A DNA stretch of 64,000 nt from DASYLJ01 sp036009625 (GTDB lineage Bacteria; Desulfobacterota; Binatia; DP-6): NCBI GenBank assembly GCA_036009625.1, contig DASYLJ010000095.1:1-64000 (forward strand), given 5' to 3'. The first letter of the stretch is position 1; each line of letters starts with the position of its first letter. The position numbers and the translations under genes were made by a program. Of the stretch, positions 16,652 through 25,974 are shown in pieces. The notes under the pieces are model-generated. The model saw nothing but the letters and a program-made list of their open reading frames with translations. It was not told the DNA's origin and searched no databases.

Positions 16652-19600
16652 ATGATGTCGAGCCGCACGCGATGGGTTGCCGGGCTTCTGCTCCTCGCAT
16701 CCATCGTCCTGACGCCACAGGCGTGGGCGTGGCAGACCACGATTCCCTCCGGAGCGAACCCGCCCACGGTCGACGCCGCGCGCGACGTCGCCGTGATGCC
16801 GTCGTCGCGGGCGGTCATCGCCGCGGGCGCCGTCGACCTGTTCTTCGGCCCGCTGTTCACGGTGACGCGCCTCGAGCCGAACCACGGCCAGCAGGTGTGG
16901 CAGTACTTCGACTTCGCGAGCCATCACGGCGAGGCACGCGCCGTCGCCGCCACCAACGACGTCGTCGCCGCCGCGGGCGTCGTCAACGACGATGGCACGG
17001 GCGACGACTTCGTCGTCATGCGCCTGCACCCCGACTTCGGGTTCGCGTTCTGGCGCACCACGATCAACGGTGACCCGGCGTGCAACGATCACGCCGAGGC
17101 AGTCGCGATCGACCCGTCCGGCGACGTCATCGCCGCCGGCACCATCGGCGAATCCGAGTTCGACCAGGCATGGGTGGTCGTCAAGCTCGACGGCGCCACC
17201 GGATTCGAGGTCTGGCGCGATCAGGTCGAGGATGGCGAGGCCCTGGCCCTGGCCATCGACGGCAACGACGTCATCGTCGCCGGCGTGATCGGCGGGCGCT
17301 TCACGGTCCGCAAGCTCGACGGTGACAACGGCGTCGAGATCTGGACGACGGAATCCGGCCTCGGCCGCGCCGTCGCGGTCGGGCACGACGGCGAGGGCGG
17401 CGTCTTCGCCGCCGGCGAGATGGCCGACACCTGCGGCGCGCAGAAGTGCGGCGTCGTCCGGCTCGACGGCAACGACGGAGAGATCGTGTGGCGCCGCGCC
17501 TTCCTCGACGACAATGCCGTCGGCGGTGAGCCCCGCGCCCTCGCCGCAGGGCCGCTGCTCACCGGTGTCGTCGTCGCCGGACGCGAGCGCGCGACCTTCG
17601 ACACCTTCTCGGCGGTCGCGTTCGACGGCGGCGGGTCGGTGCAGTGGCGCTACGTGCTCTCCACCGACGGCGATGCGGTCGCGAACGACGTGGCGCTCGC
17701 GAATGGCTCTGCCGTCGTCACCGGCAACTTCAATCCGGGCGAGGCGAACATGGCCGTCGCCCGCATCGAGCTCGACAGCGGCGACGAACAGTGGCAGCGG
17801 CTCATCACCGGCCCCGAGCCCGGTCGCAACGAGGGCCTCGCGGTCGCCGTCGACGCCGACGACAACGTTCTCTCGGCCGGGGTGCTCACCGACTTCAGCG
17901 AAGACCCCGTCTTCGCCGTGGTGAAGCTCGACGGCGAGACCGGCGACGACTTCGACGGCGCCTGCGGCAACGGTCAGGTCGAGGCCGGTGAGGACTGCGA
18001 CGACGGCAACAACGACGACGGCGACTGCTGCTCGGCCACCTGCACGTACGAGGACTCCGGCCAGGACTGCCCGTCGGACGGCAACGCCTGCACCGACGAC
18101 ACCTGCGACGGCGAAGGCACCTGCCAGCACACGGACAACACCGAGACCTGCGACGACGGTGACGACTGCACCGAGGACGATCTCTGCGACGACGGCGAGT
18201 GCATCGGCGCGCAGGCCCCGATCGGCACCGAGTGCACCACCGGCAACGTCTGCCTGACCGGCGCCTGCAACGCCGACGGCACCTGCATCAGCACCGCCAA
18301 CACGCTGCCCTGCAACGACTTCAACGCCTGCACCACCGACGACACCTGCGCCGACGGCCAGTGCCACGGCACGGCGGCCAGCGGCGTCGCGTGCGACGAC
18401 TTCAACCCCTGCACGGGCAACGGCGTCTGCCAGGTGGGCTTCTGTCTGCCGGGAGCGCCGGTGACCGCCGGCACCGGTTGCTTCGACGACTTCAACACCT
18501 GCACCGACGACGTCTGCAACGGCAGCGGCGTCTGCGCGCACCCGTTCAACTCGGCCGTTTGCGACGACAACGACGTCTGCACCCCCGGCGGCGTCTGCGA
18601 CCAGGGCGCCTGCGTCCTCGGCGCCACCACCTCGTCGACGACGACCTCGACCTCCACGACCACCACGTCGTCGTCCACGACCTCGAGCACCACCTCGACG
18701 TCCACCAGCACCAGCTCGTCGACCACGCTCGTCAGCACCACGACGACCAGCTCGACGACGCTGCCCACCACCACCACCTCGTCGTCCACGACCACCTCCA
18801 GCACCACCTCGTCGTCGACCAGCACCACGTCGTCGACGTCCACCACCTCGACCAGCTCGACGACCAGCAGCACCGTCCAGGCCTGCTCGGTCGACACCAC
18901 CTGCGACGACGGCGACGTCTGCAACGGCGAGGAGAGCTGCGAGGACGGCGGCTGCGCACCGGCGGCCCGTGCCACCTGCCAGCGGCCGGACGCCGAGGCC
19001 TACATCACGACCTTCCGCGCCAACGCGGTGGCGGTGGTCGACGTCGGCACCCGCGCCGTCGAGGCCACGATCGCGGTCGACGGCGCACCGTGGGGCGTCG
19101 TGTGGGCCCCGGACGGCGGCCGCGTCTACGTCACCAGCCGTCGCACCAATACCGTCACCGCCATCGACACGCGCACGCGCGCCGTCGTCGCCTCGGCCGC
19201 CGTCGGCAAGGAGCCGCTCGGCATCGCCATCGATCCGTCCGGCGAGCGGCTGTGGGTCGCCAACCACGGCAGCGAGACGGTCTCCGTCCTCGACGCCACC
19301 ACGCTGGCGACCATCGCCACCGTGAAGACCGGGCGCGGGCCGGCGGGCATCGCCGTCCATCCCGCAGGCACGCGGGTCTACGTCTCGAACTATCGCGCCA
19401 GCTCGGTGTCGATCATCGACGCCGCCACGGTCGCGGTCATCGACACGGTCGCCGTCGACGAGCTGCCGCTCGGCATCGCCGTCCACCCCGAGGGCACGAA
19501 GGTCTACGTGACGAGCTACCGGGCGCGGAACGTCAACGTCATCGGCACGACCAGCGGCACGGTACTCGGCACCATCCGCGTCGGCCGCAAGCCGGTCGGC

Positions 19601-20272
19601 GTGGCGTTCGACGGCACCGGCGGCCGCGCGTTCGTCGCCAGCAGCGGCGACGACGTCCTCGCCATCATCGACACCGCCGCCGACCGCGTGACGGACAAGG
19701 TACCGGTCGGCGACCTGCCGCTCGGCGTCGCCGTCGACGTGTCCACGGGCGAGCCCTGGGTCACCGGCGCCGACAGCGACGAGGTCCGTGCCCTCGGTGA
19801 CACCGTCGACGCGGTGACGTTGCCGCAGACGCCGGTGGCGTTCGGCAGCTTCATCGGTCGCCCGGCGGGCCGCTGCGCCGCCAAGGCGCTGCGCTGCGAC
19901 GACGCCGATCCGTTCACGCTCGACGGCTGCGGCGCCACCTCGGGCTGCGCGCACACGCCGCTCCTCGGCCTCGACGGCGTCGCCGCCGGCGTCAGCGCAC
20001 TCACGGAGACCGTGGCCACCGCCCCGCTCGGTGACGGACCGCTGGCGCAGCGCCTTCGCGTCGAGGTCCCCGCGCTCGGCGGTGTCATCGCCGCCGTCCA
20101 GAACGGCGGCGATCGCACGGCCGGCAAGGTCGCGAAGCGGCGGCTCCGCGAGGTCGTGCAGCTCCTCGAGCGCGCCCGCAAGCGCAACGAGCTCGGTCCC
20201 GACGGCGGTCGCCTCCTCGATCTCGCGCGCGAGACGAACACCCGTCTGAAGCTCGCGCTCCGCAGGCGATAG
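16652..20272 (+). CDS. Giant secreted protein: propeller, Cys-rich repeats, Thr/Ser linker, YVTN propeller, helical end
   Basis: About 1206 residues from ATG 16652, which starts the signal peptide (MMSSRTRWVAGLLLLA, cleaved after WA). In order: a PQQ/WD-like propeller (about 25-430); a disulfide-rich stretch (about 435-650) with CGNGQVEAGEDCDDGNN and repeated CTDDTCDGEGTC-type units; a Thr/Ser-only mucin-like linker (about 660-740); a short Cys-rich knot; a seven-bladed YVTN propeller (about 775-1060; VTSRRTNTVTAIDT, IAIDPSGERLWVANHG); and a helical C-terminal domain. The linker is a likely O-glycosylation region. Surface-located, perhaps adhesive or scaffold-like; no enzyme motif is seen. 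A TTG start at 16595 would put 19 residues before the signal peptide and is less likely. Confidence 0.85.
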   Translation: MMSSRTRWVAGLLLLASIVLTPQAWAWQTTIPSGANPPTVDAARDVAVMPSSRAVIAAGAVDLFFGPLFTVTRLEPNHGQQVWQYFDFASHHGEARAVAATNDVVAAAGVVNDDGTGDDFVVMRLHPDFGFAFWRTTINGDPACNDHAEAVAIDPSGDVIAAGTIGESEFDQAWVVVKLDGATGFEVWRDQVEDGEALALAIDGNDVIVAGVIGGRFTVRKLDGDNGVEIWTTESGLGRAVAVGHDGEGGVFAAGEMADTCGAQKCGVVRLDGNDGEIVWRRAFLDDNAVGGEPRALAAGPLLTGVVVAGRERATFDTFSAVAFDGGGSVQWRYVLSTDGDAVANDVALANGSAVVTGNFNPGEANMAVARIELDSGDEQWQRLITGPEPGRNEGLAVAVDADDNVLSAGVLTDFSEDPVFAVVKLDGETGDDFDGACGNGQVEAGEDCDDGNNDDGDCCSATCTYEDSGQDCPSDGNACTDDTCDGEGTCQHTDNTETCDDGDDCTEDDLCDDGECIGAQAPIGTECTTGNVCLTGACNADGTCISTANTLPCNDFNACTTDDTCADGQCHGTAASGVACDDFNPCTGNGVCQVGFCLPGAPVTAGTGCFDDFNTCTDDVCNGSGVCAHPFNSAVCDDNDVCTPGGVCDQGACVLGATTSSTTTSTSTTTTSSSTTSSTTSTSTSTSSSTTLVSTTTTSSTTLPTTTTSSSTTTSSTTSSSTSTTSSTSTTSTSSTTSSTVQACSVDTTCDDGDVCNGEESCEDGGCAPAARATCQRPDAEAYITTFRANAVAVVDVGTRAVEATIAVDGAPWGVVWAPDGGRVYVTSRRTNTVTAIDTRTRAVVASAAVGKEPLGIAIDPSGERLWVANHGSETVSVLDATTLATIATVKTGRGPAGIAVHPAGTRVYVSNYRASSVSIIDAATVAVIDTVAVDELPLGIAVHPEGTKVYVTSYRARNVNVIGTTSGTVLGTIRVGRKPVGVAFDGTGGRAFVASSGDDVLAIIDTAADRVTDKVPVGDLPLGVAVDVSTGEPWVTGADSDEVRALGDTVDAVTLPQTPVAFGSFIGRPAGRCAAKALRCDDADPFTLDGCGATSGCAHTPLLGLDGVAAGVSALTETVATAPLGDGPLAQRLRVEVPALGGVIAAVQNGGDRTAGKVAKRRLREVVQLLERARKRNELGPDGGRLLDLARETNTRLKLALRRR

Positions 20273-20277
20273 CGCCC

Positions 20278-21639
20278 CTACCCCGTCGCGTCGAGCTCCG
20301 CCGCCACCTCGGCGATGGCCTCGCCGAGGACGCGCGCGACGACGTCGATCTGTTCGCGCGTGACGACGAGCGGCGGGCAGAGCACGATCACGTCGGCGCC
20401 GGCGCGCACGATCACGCCACGACGGAGCGCCGCCTGGCGGATGCGCCACGGCACCTTCTGCGAGGCCGGGAACGGCTCGCGCGTCGCACGGTCGCGCACG
20501 ATCTCGACTGCCGCCATGAGCCCGATCGAGCGCACGTCGCCCACCAGCGGCGACGCCGCCAGCGCATCGAGCCGCTGCCGGAAGTACGGCGCCTTGCGCT
20601 CCGTCTCGCGGATCAGGTCCTCGCGCTCGATGATGTCGAGGTTGGCGAGCGCCGCGGCACAGGCGACGGGATGGCCCGAGTACGTGTAGCCGTGATGGAG
20701 CGTGAACTCGGGGCCGGCGTCGACCAGCGTCTTCCAGACGTCGTCGTGCAGCATGACGCCGCCGAGCGGCTGGTAGCCGCTGGTGACGCCCTTCGCGAAG
20801 ACCAGCATGTCGGGCACGACGCCGGCGTGCTGCACACCGAAGGCCTTGCCCGTCCGCCCGAAGCCGGTGATGACCTCATCGACGACGAGCAGCAGCCCGT
20901 GGCGGTCGCAGATGGCGCGCAGGCGCTCGAGCCAGCCCGCCGGCGGCACGATGACGCCGCCCACGCCCTGCACCGGCTCGACGATCACCGCGCCGACGCG
21001 GTCGACGCCCGCGCGCAGCACGATCTGCTCGAGCTCGTCGGCACAGGCGAGCGCGCACGACGGAAACTTCGTGCCGAGCTCGCACCGGTAACAGTACGGC
21101 CGCGGCGCGCGCACCACCTCGGCCATCTGCGGCTCGTAGTAGGCATGGAACGTCGGCAGGCCGGTCAGGCTGGCCGCGCCAGTGCTCGAGCCATGATAGG
21201 CGCCGCGCAGTGCCACCATGGCGATCTTGTCCTGGTGGCCGCGCAGCCGTTGCACGACGCGCACCAGACGGATGACGGTCTCGTTCGACTCCGAGCCACC
21301 CGATGTGAAGACGACGTGCCGCAGCCCCGCAGGCGCCATGGCGGCGAGGCGGGCCGCCAGCGTCACCGCGGGCTCGGACGAGAAGCCGAGGAGCGTCGGC
21401 GCAAAGGCCAGCGTGCGCGCCTGCGCGGCGATGGCGCGCGCGATCTCGGTGCGACCGTGACCGACGGTGACGTTCCAGAGTGACGCCAGCCCGTCGATGT
21501 AGCGCCGGCCCTCGCTGTCCCAGACGTACACGCCGCGGCCGCGCACGAGCCGGAGCGTGCCGTCGGCAACGGCGGTCGCGGGCGAGCCGAAGCCGTGGAC
21601 GAGGTGTGCGCGATCGAGCCGGTCGAGCGGATCTCGCAT
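20278..21639 (-). CDS. Class III PLP-dependent aminotransferase
   Basis: The 453-residue class III (ω-type) aminotransferase has the full fold: GRRYIDGLASLWNVTVGHG near 45, FTSGGSESNETVIRLVR near 110 (cofactor phosphate), AYHGSSTGAASLTG near 150, LVVDEVITGFGRTG near 250 and the PLP Lys283 in FAKGVTSGYQPLGG. It transfers amino groups from ω-amino acids or amines (for example β-alanine, putrescine, taurine) to pyruvate or 2-oxoglutarate; the donor cannot be read from sequence. It ends 6 bases from the convergent propeller gene and precedes the transglycosylase gene by 13 bases on the opposite side. Confidence 0.93.
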   Translation of the reverse strand: MRDPLDRLDRAHLVHGFGSPATAVADGTLRLVRGRGVYVWDSEGRRYIDGLASLWNVTVGHGRTEIARAIAAQARTLAFAPTLLGFSSEPAVTLAARLAAMAPAGLRHVVFTSGGSESNETVIRLVRVVQRLRGHQDKIAMVALRGAYHGSSTGAASLTGLPTFHAYYEPQMAEVVRAPRPYCYRCELGTKFPSCALACADELEQIVLRAGVDRVGAVIVEPVQGVGGVIVPPAGWLERLRAICDRHGLLLVVDEVITGFGRTGKAFGVQHAGVVPDMLVFAKGVTSGYQPLGGVMLHDDVWKTLVDAGPEFTLHHGYTYSGHPVACAAALANLDIIEREDLIRETERKAPYFRQRLDALAASPLVGDVRSIGLMAAVEIVRDRATREPFPASQKVPWRIRQAALRRGVIVRAGADVIVLCPPLVVTREQIDVVARVLGEAIAEVAAELDATG

Positions 21640-21652
21640 GTGGGGCGCGGCG

Positions 21653-22711
21653 TCAGCGCGCGGCGGTGGCGGTCTTCTTCGACGTGGTCTTCGTCGGGGC
21701 CTTCTTGGTCACCGAGGTCTTCTTGACCTTGGCCGCGCTCTTCTTCGCCGGCGCCTTCTTGGCAACGACCCGCTTCTTCGATGTCGCCTTGCGCGCCGCG
21801 ACCTTCTTCCTCGGGCGCGGCGGGGCGGCGGCTTCCACCACCGGCTCGTCCGGATCGGCGATGCGGCTGGCCAGCCCGAGCACGGCGTCGATGTAGGCGT
21901 CGGAGTGGTTGTAGTCCCAGATCACGCGACGCTGCTCTTCGTACGTGATCCCCGGCTTCCAGCCGTGCGCCGAGAGGTACTTCGCGCACGAGAAGATGGC
22001 GTCGTCGGGGTCGTAGAGGCTGACGACGCCGTCGCCGTTGCCGTCCTCACCGTGGCGCAGGTAGCTCGTCGGCAGGAATTGCGGCATGCCGAACGCGCCC
22101 GAGCCCGAGCCACGGATAGAGAGCGGATCGATGCCGAGCCGGGCGGCGATGGTGAAGGTGCCGAGCACCTCGGGATAGAACATGTCCTCGAGCCGCTGGC
22201 CCCGAGCGCGGACGCGGCGCGCGATGTCGGCCGACGACTCCGACCCCACCCCGTCGGTGTAGCGCGCGATGTTGGCGTCGAGGTTCGGCGGCTCATTCGC
22301 CATCGCGAGGCGCGCGAGGCGCGGCAGGATGATGGTGTTGCCCGTGTTGCGGTTGCACGCCGATTCGACGTGGACGATGGCCGCGATGACGGCTGCCGAC
22401 ACGCCGTGCGCCTGCTCGGCGGCGCGGAAGGCGGTCAGGTGATCGTCCATGCAGCGACGCGCCCGTGCCGTGCTGGAGGCCGACAGGTGGCCACTGTACA
22501 TCGCATGCGACTCGCGCGGATCGAGCGAGAAGCCGAGCCCGTCGAAGGGCGGGAAACGCGGATCGCTGAAGACGCGCAGCGACCGCTCGCGCGGGACGCC
22601 GTCGACCTCGAGCTTGTCGATCAGCCAGCCGTAGCCCTTGTCGTCGAACTCCTGCGCCCGCACCGCGGTCAGCGACAGCAGCAGCAGTCCGAGGACGAGC
22701 AGCGTACGCAT
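21653..22711 (-). CDS. Lytic murein transglycosylase (MltB-like) with a histone-H1-like basic tail
   Basis: The 352-residue exported enzyme has a signal peptide at 1-19 and an MltB/Slt35-type domain at about 25-285 that cleaves peptidoglycan with formation of 1,6-anhydro-MurNAc. Catalytic Glu116 is in IVHVESACN, and GAFGMPQFLPTSY is at 206-217. An EF-hand-like loop DGNGDGVVSLYDPDD (223-237) matches the calcium site of E. coli Slt35. Residues 298-352 are an unusual Lys/Ala/Thr tail (KKAPAKKSAAKVKK), like histone H1 or AlgP, probably binding anionic wall or nucleic acid. The start at ATG 22711 is fixed by the signal peptide. No lipobox, so it is probably soluble in the periplasm. Confidence 0.88.
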   Translation of the reverse strand: MRTLLVLGLLLLSLTAVRAQEFDDKGYGWLIDKLEVDGVPRERSLRVFSDPRFPPFDGLGFSLDPRESHAMYSGHLSASSTARARRCMDDHLTAFRAAEQAHGVSAAVIAAIVHVESACNRNTGNTIILPRLARLAMANEPPNLDANIARYTDGVGSESSADIARRVRARGQRLEDMFYPEVLGTFTIAARLGIDPLSIRGSGSGAFGMPQFLPTSYLRHGEDGNGDGVVSLYDPDDAIFSCAKYLSAHGWKPGITYEEQRRVIWDYNHSDAYIDAVLGLASRIADPDEPVVEAAAPPRPRKKVAARKATSKKRVVAKKAPAKKSAAKVKKTSVTKKAPTKTTSKKTATAAR

Positions 22712-22758
22712 GGCCAGTGCATTAGGCCGGCGGCGGACGCGGGACGCAAACCGTGTGG

Positions 22759-24138
22759 TCACGCGCCGGCCAGCACCGCGCCATCGGGCACGGTGGTGGG
22801 GCCGGTGACGCGCACGTCGCCACGCACGGTGGCCGTCCCGGCGAAACGGACGTCGCCCTCGACGACGAAGCGCGCCGCATCGACGAGCGACGGCGCGCCG
22901 GCAGGGAAGCGAGCCTCGACGTCGGGCACGCGACGGAAGAACTTCTGGTCGAGGTCGACGAAGATCGGCGGCAGCGTGCGGCGCGGCGACACGACGACGC
23001 GGAAATCGTCGGTGAGGTCGTGCACGTCCGACCACAGCGACAGCAGGTCGCTCGTCGTCTTGACCGGCACCAGACGCGCACGCGGCACGCGCACAGCACG
23101 CGCGCCCGGGAAGACGCCGATGGCGGCGCCCATCGCGGTCTCGAGTTGGATCACGGTCGGCGACGTCGGATCGGCGGGGTCGACCGGCTTCTCGTTGGCG
23201 ATGAGCGGCAGCGGTAGCACGCCGTGCGTCTCGTCCATCGTGCGTGCCAGGGTGCGCAGGTTCACCCACAGGTTGTTGGTGTTGAAGAAGCGGTGCACCG
23301 CGATGTTCTGGAAGTCGTCCTTCTCGTCGTCGGGACACTGCGCCGACTCGCGCAACAGGAGGCCGCCGCCTCGGGAGCGCGCCAGGTGGCCACCCTTGCG
23401 GTCGGCCTCCGTGCGATCGGCCACCTCCATCAGGAACGGCACCTGCTCGGCGGCGAACCAGCCCAGGATGTCGAGGTCGAGCACGGCCCCGAGGTTGTCG
23501 GCGTTCGACACGAAGGCGTACTCGATGCCACGCTCGAGCAGCGCCGCGAGCGTGCCCGACGTGACCAGCGCGGCGTAGATATCGCCGTGTCCCGGCGGAC
23601 ACCACTCGTGCTCGGGCTCGCTCGGCCACGCCACCGGCGTGCGGTCGGACTTCAGGATGCGCGGCACCTTGTGCTGCAGGAAGTCGAGCGGCAGCCCGAC
23701 GTCGAGGGCGGGATGGCGCGCCAGCAGCGCCAGCGAGTCGTCGCGCGTGCGGAAGCTGTTCATCAGGACGAGCGGCAGCCGCGCCCCATGCGTCTCGCGC
23801 AGGTGCAGCACCTGGCGCACGATGATGTCGAGGAAGGTGAGCCCCTGCTTCACGCGCAGCAGCGACTTGGCGCGCGTCATGCCCATCGACGTGCCGAGCC
23901 CGCCGTTCAACTTGATGACGACGGTGCGGTCGAGCGCGGCGCGCCCGGCGTCGCGCCACTGCGCGAGTCCCGCCGCGTCGGGCAGATCGTCCACCGGCGC
24001 GATGTCGCGCCTGGAGATCTTGCCGAGGTCGCCCGAGCCGAGCAGCCCATAGGCGCGCTCGAACGCGGCGATGGCGATCTCCGGCAGGCCCTCGGCCCGC
24101 ATCTTGGTGGCGAACGGCGCGAATCCCGGCGTGCTCAT
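22759..24138 (-). CDS. UTP--glucose-1-phosphate uridylyltransferase, eukaryotic (UDPGP) type
   Basis: The 459-residue enzyme makes UDP-glucose from UTP and glucose-1-phosphate, for glycans, glycogen or trehalose. The family signature LNGGLGTSMGM (77-87) is followed by K91. Further UDPGP blocks are LVLMNSFRTRDDS, WCPPGHGDIYAAL, YAFVSNADNLGA and FFNTNNLWVNL, and a short left-handed β-helix tail is expected. This is the UDPGP family of eukaryotes and some bacteria, unrelated in detail to GalU. ATG 24138 overlaps the stop of the DUF4920 gene by 4 bases (ATGA), so the two are coupled. Confidence 0.92.
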   Translation of the reverse strand: MSTPGFAPFATKMRAEGLPEIAIAAFERAYGLLGSGDLGKISRRDIAPVDDLPDAAGLAQWRDAGRAALDRTVVIKLNGGLGTSMGMTRAKSLLRVKQGLTFLDIIVRQVLHLRETHGARLPLVLMNSFRTRDDSLALLARHPALDVGLPLDFLQHKVPRILKSDRTPVAWPSEPEHEWCPPGHGDIYAALVTSGTLAALLERGIEYAFVSNADNLGAVLDLDILGWFAAEQVPFLMEVADRTEADRKGGHLARSRGGGLLLRESAQCPDDEKDDFQNIAVHRFFNTNNLWVNLRTLARTMDETHGVLPLPLIANEKPVDPADPTSPTVIQLETAMGAAIGVFPGARAVRVPRARLVPVKTTSDLLSLWSDVHDLTDDFRVVVSPRRTLPPIFVDLDQKFFRRVPDVEARFPAGAPSLVDAARFVVEGDVRFAGTATVRGDVRVTGPTTVPDGAVLAGA

Positions 24139-24632
24139 CGCTTCTCCCCAGTGGCCGCCGGGGGGCACGCCCCCGAGCCGGCCGGCCCACACACCGCCAC
24201 CGCGTCGGCGACGAGCTGCACCGTCGTCTGGTCGCCGGTGATACGCGCGACCTCTTCCGGCGGCGTCCCAGCGTCCGACGCGAGGTGCCGCCGCATCGCC
24301 TCCGACACCACCTCGACCTGCGCCGTCCCCTCGACGGCGGCCTCGCGGCCGCTGACGTCGCGCGGCACGAAGAAGGCGTAGTCGCGGAACCGCACCCGCA
24401 CCTCGCTCTTGCCGTCGCGCAGCATCATCCAGCATCCCTTGCGCTGGCAGACGCCGCTCACCACGCCCTGGACCCGCACCTCGCGACCCGTGAAGCGCGC
24501 CGGCTCGCGCAGGATATCGGCCAGCGGCGTGGAGGTGGCGACCCGTGGCTCGCGTCCGTAGACCGCGGGCACCGGGCCGGCGGCGGCAGCGGGAAGCACC
24601 AGGAGCAGGAGGCCGAGCACCGCGAACCGCAT
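24135..24632 (-). CDS. Periplasmic DUF4920-domain protein
   Basis: The 165-residue protein has a signal peptide (about 1-18) and a DUF4920 domain, an OB-fold-like module marked by VRVQGVVSGVCQRKGCWMML with its two cysteines, then VRFRDYAFFVPRDVSGREA. Family members are periplasmic and of unknown function; the CxxKGCWM motif suggests metal or disulfide chemistry. ATG 24632 is chosen for the signal peptide. It overlaps the UDP-glucose pyrophosphorylase gene by 4 bases and diverges from the PI-PLC gene across 97 bp. Confidence 0.85.
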   Translation of the reverse strand: MRFAVLGLLLLVLPAAAAGPVPAVYGREPRVATSTPLADILREPARFTGREVRVQGVVSGVCQRKGCWMMLRDGKSEVRVRFRDYAFFVPRDVSGREAAVEGTAQVEVVSEAMRRHLASDAGTPPEEVARITGDQTTVQLVADAVAVCGPAGSGACPPAATGEKR

Positions 24633-24693
24633 GTCGACGGCCTGTATCCCCGTCGGACCGCCGGCAGTCAACGCGGCGGCGCACGAAAAGTCC

Positions 24694-24723
24694 TTGACCC
24701 CGAACGACGCGGAACCGGATAAC
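24694..24723 (+). promoter_or_regulatory. σ70-type promoter candidate for the PI-PLC gene
   Basis: TTGACC (24694-24699) and GATAAC (24718-24723) are separated by 18 bp. A start site about 7 bases after the -10 box would fall on the ATG at 24730, giving a leaderless transcript. There is no Shine-Dalgarno sequence before that ATG. Confidence 0.5.
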
Positions 24724-24729
24724 TCCGGG

Positions 24730-25968
24730 ATGCGATCAGCTCTCGCCGCCGCAGTGCTCGCGACCCTGCTTCTCCCCGCCCTGGTCGCGGCCCAGCCGGC
24801 GCAGACCGCCGCCTGCCGGCGCGCCAACAGCAAGATCGAGGCGCTCGAGCGTCGCATCGAGCGCGCCAGAGGCGGCCCGCGCCCGCAGCGGCTCGCCCGC
24901 CTTGACCGCCTGACGCGCAAGCACGCCGACAAGTGCGTGCGCCTGAACCAGGTGCAGGTGCTGGCGACCCACAACAGCTACCACATCGAGCCGGTGCCGC
25001 CGCTGCTCGCGGCCCTGAAGGCGTTCGCGGCGCTCTTCGAGCAGATCGAGTTCACCCACGTGCCGCTGGCGCAGCAGTTCTCCGAGCAGGGCATCCGCGC
25101 CATCGAGATCGACGTCTTCGCCGACCCCATGGGCGGTCTGTTCTCGCGCCGCGGCGGCCTGCTCGCGATCGGCGAGGATCCCGAATCGGGCATTCCCGAG
25201 CTCGACGAGCCCGGGTTCAAGGTGTTCCACATCCAGGACATCGACTTCCGCAGCGTCTGCCTGACGTTCACGGAGTGCCTCGAGCAGGTCCGCGACTGGT
25301 CCGACGCGAACCCCGGGCACCTGCCGCTGATGATCCAGATCGAAGCCAAGGACGACGTTATCCCCGACGTCTTCGGTTTCGGCTTCGCCGTCCCGATCCC
25401 GATCGGCACTGCCGAGTTCGACGCCCTCGATGCCGAGATCCGTGCCGTGTTCCCGGCCGAGCGTCTCATCACGCCGGACGACGTCCGCCAGGGCATGTCG
25501 ACGCTCGAGCAGGGCGTGCTCGTGAAGGGCTGGCCGACGCTCGGCGAGGCGCGCGGCCGCGTGCTGTTCACCCTCGACAACGAGGGCGACAAGCGCGCCG
25601 CCTACCGCGACGGCCACCCGAACCTGGAAGGCCGCATCCTGTTCACGCCGTCCGCGCCGGGCCAGCCCGACGCCGCCTTCATCAAGGCCAACGATCCCGA
25701 GGACGACCCCGGCCGCATCCCCGCGTTGGTGGCCGCCGGCTACGTCGTGCGCACCCGCGCCGACGGCGACACCATCGAGGCCCGCAGTGGCGACACCACA
25801 CAGCGCGACGCCGCCATCGCCAGCGGCGCCCAGTGGGTCAGCACCGACTATCCGGTCCCGGATCCAAGATTCGGCACCGGCTACTTCGTCGCCATCCCCG
25901 ACGCGTCCCCGGCGCGATGCAACCCGGTGAACGCACCGCCAGGCTGCCGCTCGACTGCGCTGGAGTAG
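24730..25968 (+). CDS. Secreted calcium-dependent phosphoinositide phospholipase C-like protein
   Basis: The 412-residue protein has a signal peptide (1-21), a short basic helical segment with two cysteines (29 and 69), then a PI-PLC TIM barrel of the Ca2+-dependent bacterial type. The first catalytic His81 is in LATHNSYH. Acidic metal ligands lie in GIRAIEIDVF (Glu126, Asp128), the second His in KVFHIQDIDF, and IQIEAKDD follows. It would hydrolyse phosphoinositides or related phosphodiester lipids outside the cytoplasm; since bacteria rarely make PI, the substrate may be of host, prey or environmental origin. ATG 24730 is chosen because it starts the signal peptide. Confidence 0.88.
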   Translation: MRSALAAAVLATLLLPALVAAQPAQTAACRRANSKIEALERRIERARGGPRPQRLARLDRLTRKHADKCVRLNQVQVLATHNSYHIEPVPPLLAALKAFAALFEQIEFTHVPLAQQFSEQGIRAIEIDVFADPMGGLFSRRGGLLAIGEDPESGIPELDEPGFKVFHIQDIDFRSVCLTFTECLEQVRDWSDANPGHLPLMIQIEAKDDVIPDVFGFGFAVPIPIGTAEFDALDAEIRAVFPAERLITPDDVRQGMSTLEQGVLVKGWPTLGEARGRVLFTLDNEGDKRAAYRDGHPNLEGRILFTPSAPGQPDAAFIKANDPEDDPGRIPALVAAGYVVRTRADGDTIEARSGDTTQRDAAIASGAQWVSTDYPVPDPRFGTGYFVAIPDASPARCNPVNAPPGCRSTALE

Positions 25969-25974
25969 GCGCGA

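Noticed and set aside
16646..20449. A 1267-codon open frame antisense to the giant propeller gene
   Set aside because: Low-complexity Arg/Gly/Ala/Asp translation without domains; the + strand has signal peptide and clear repeats. It arises from third-position GC bias.
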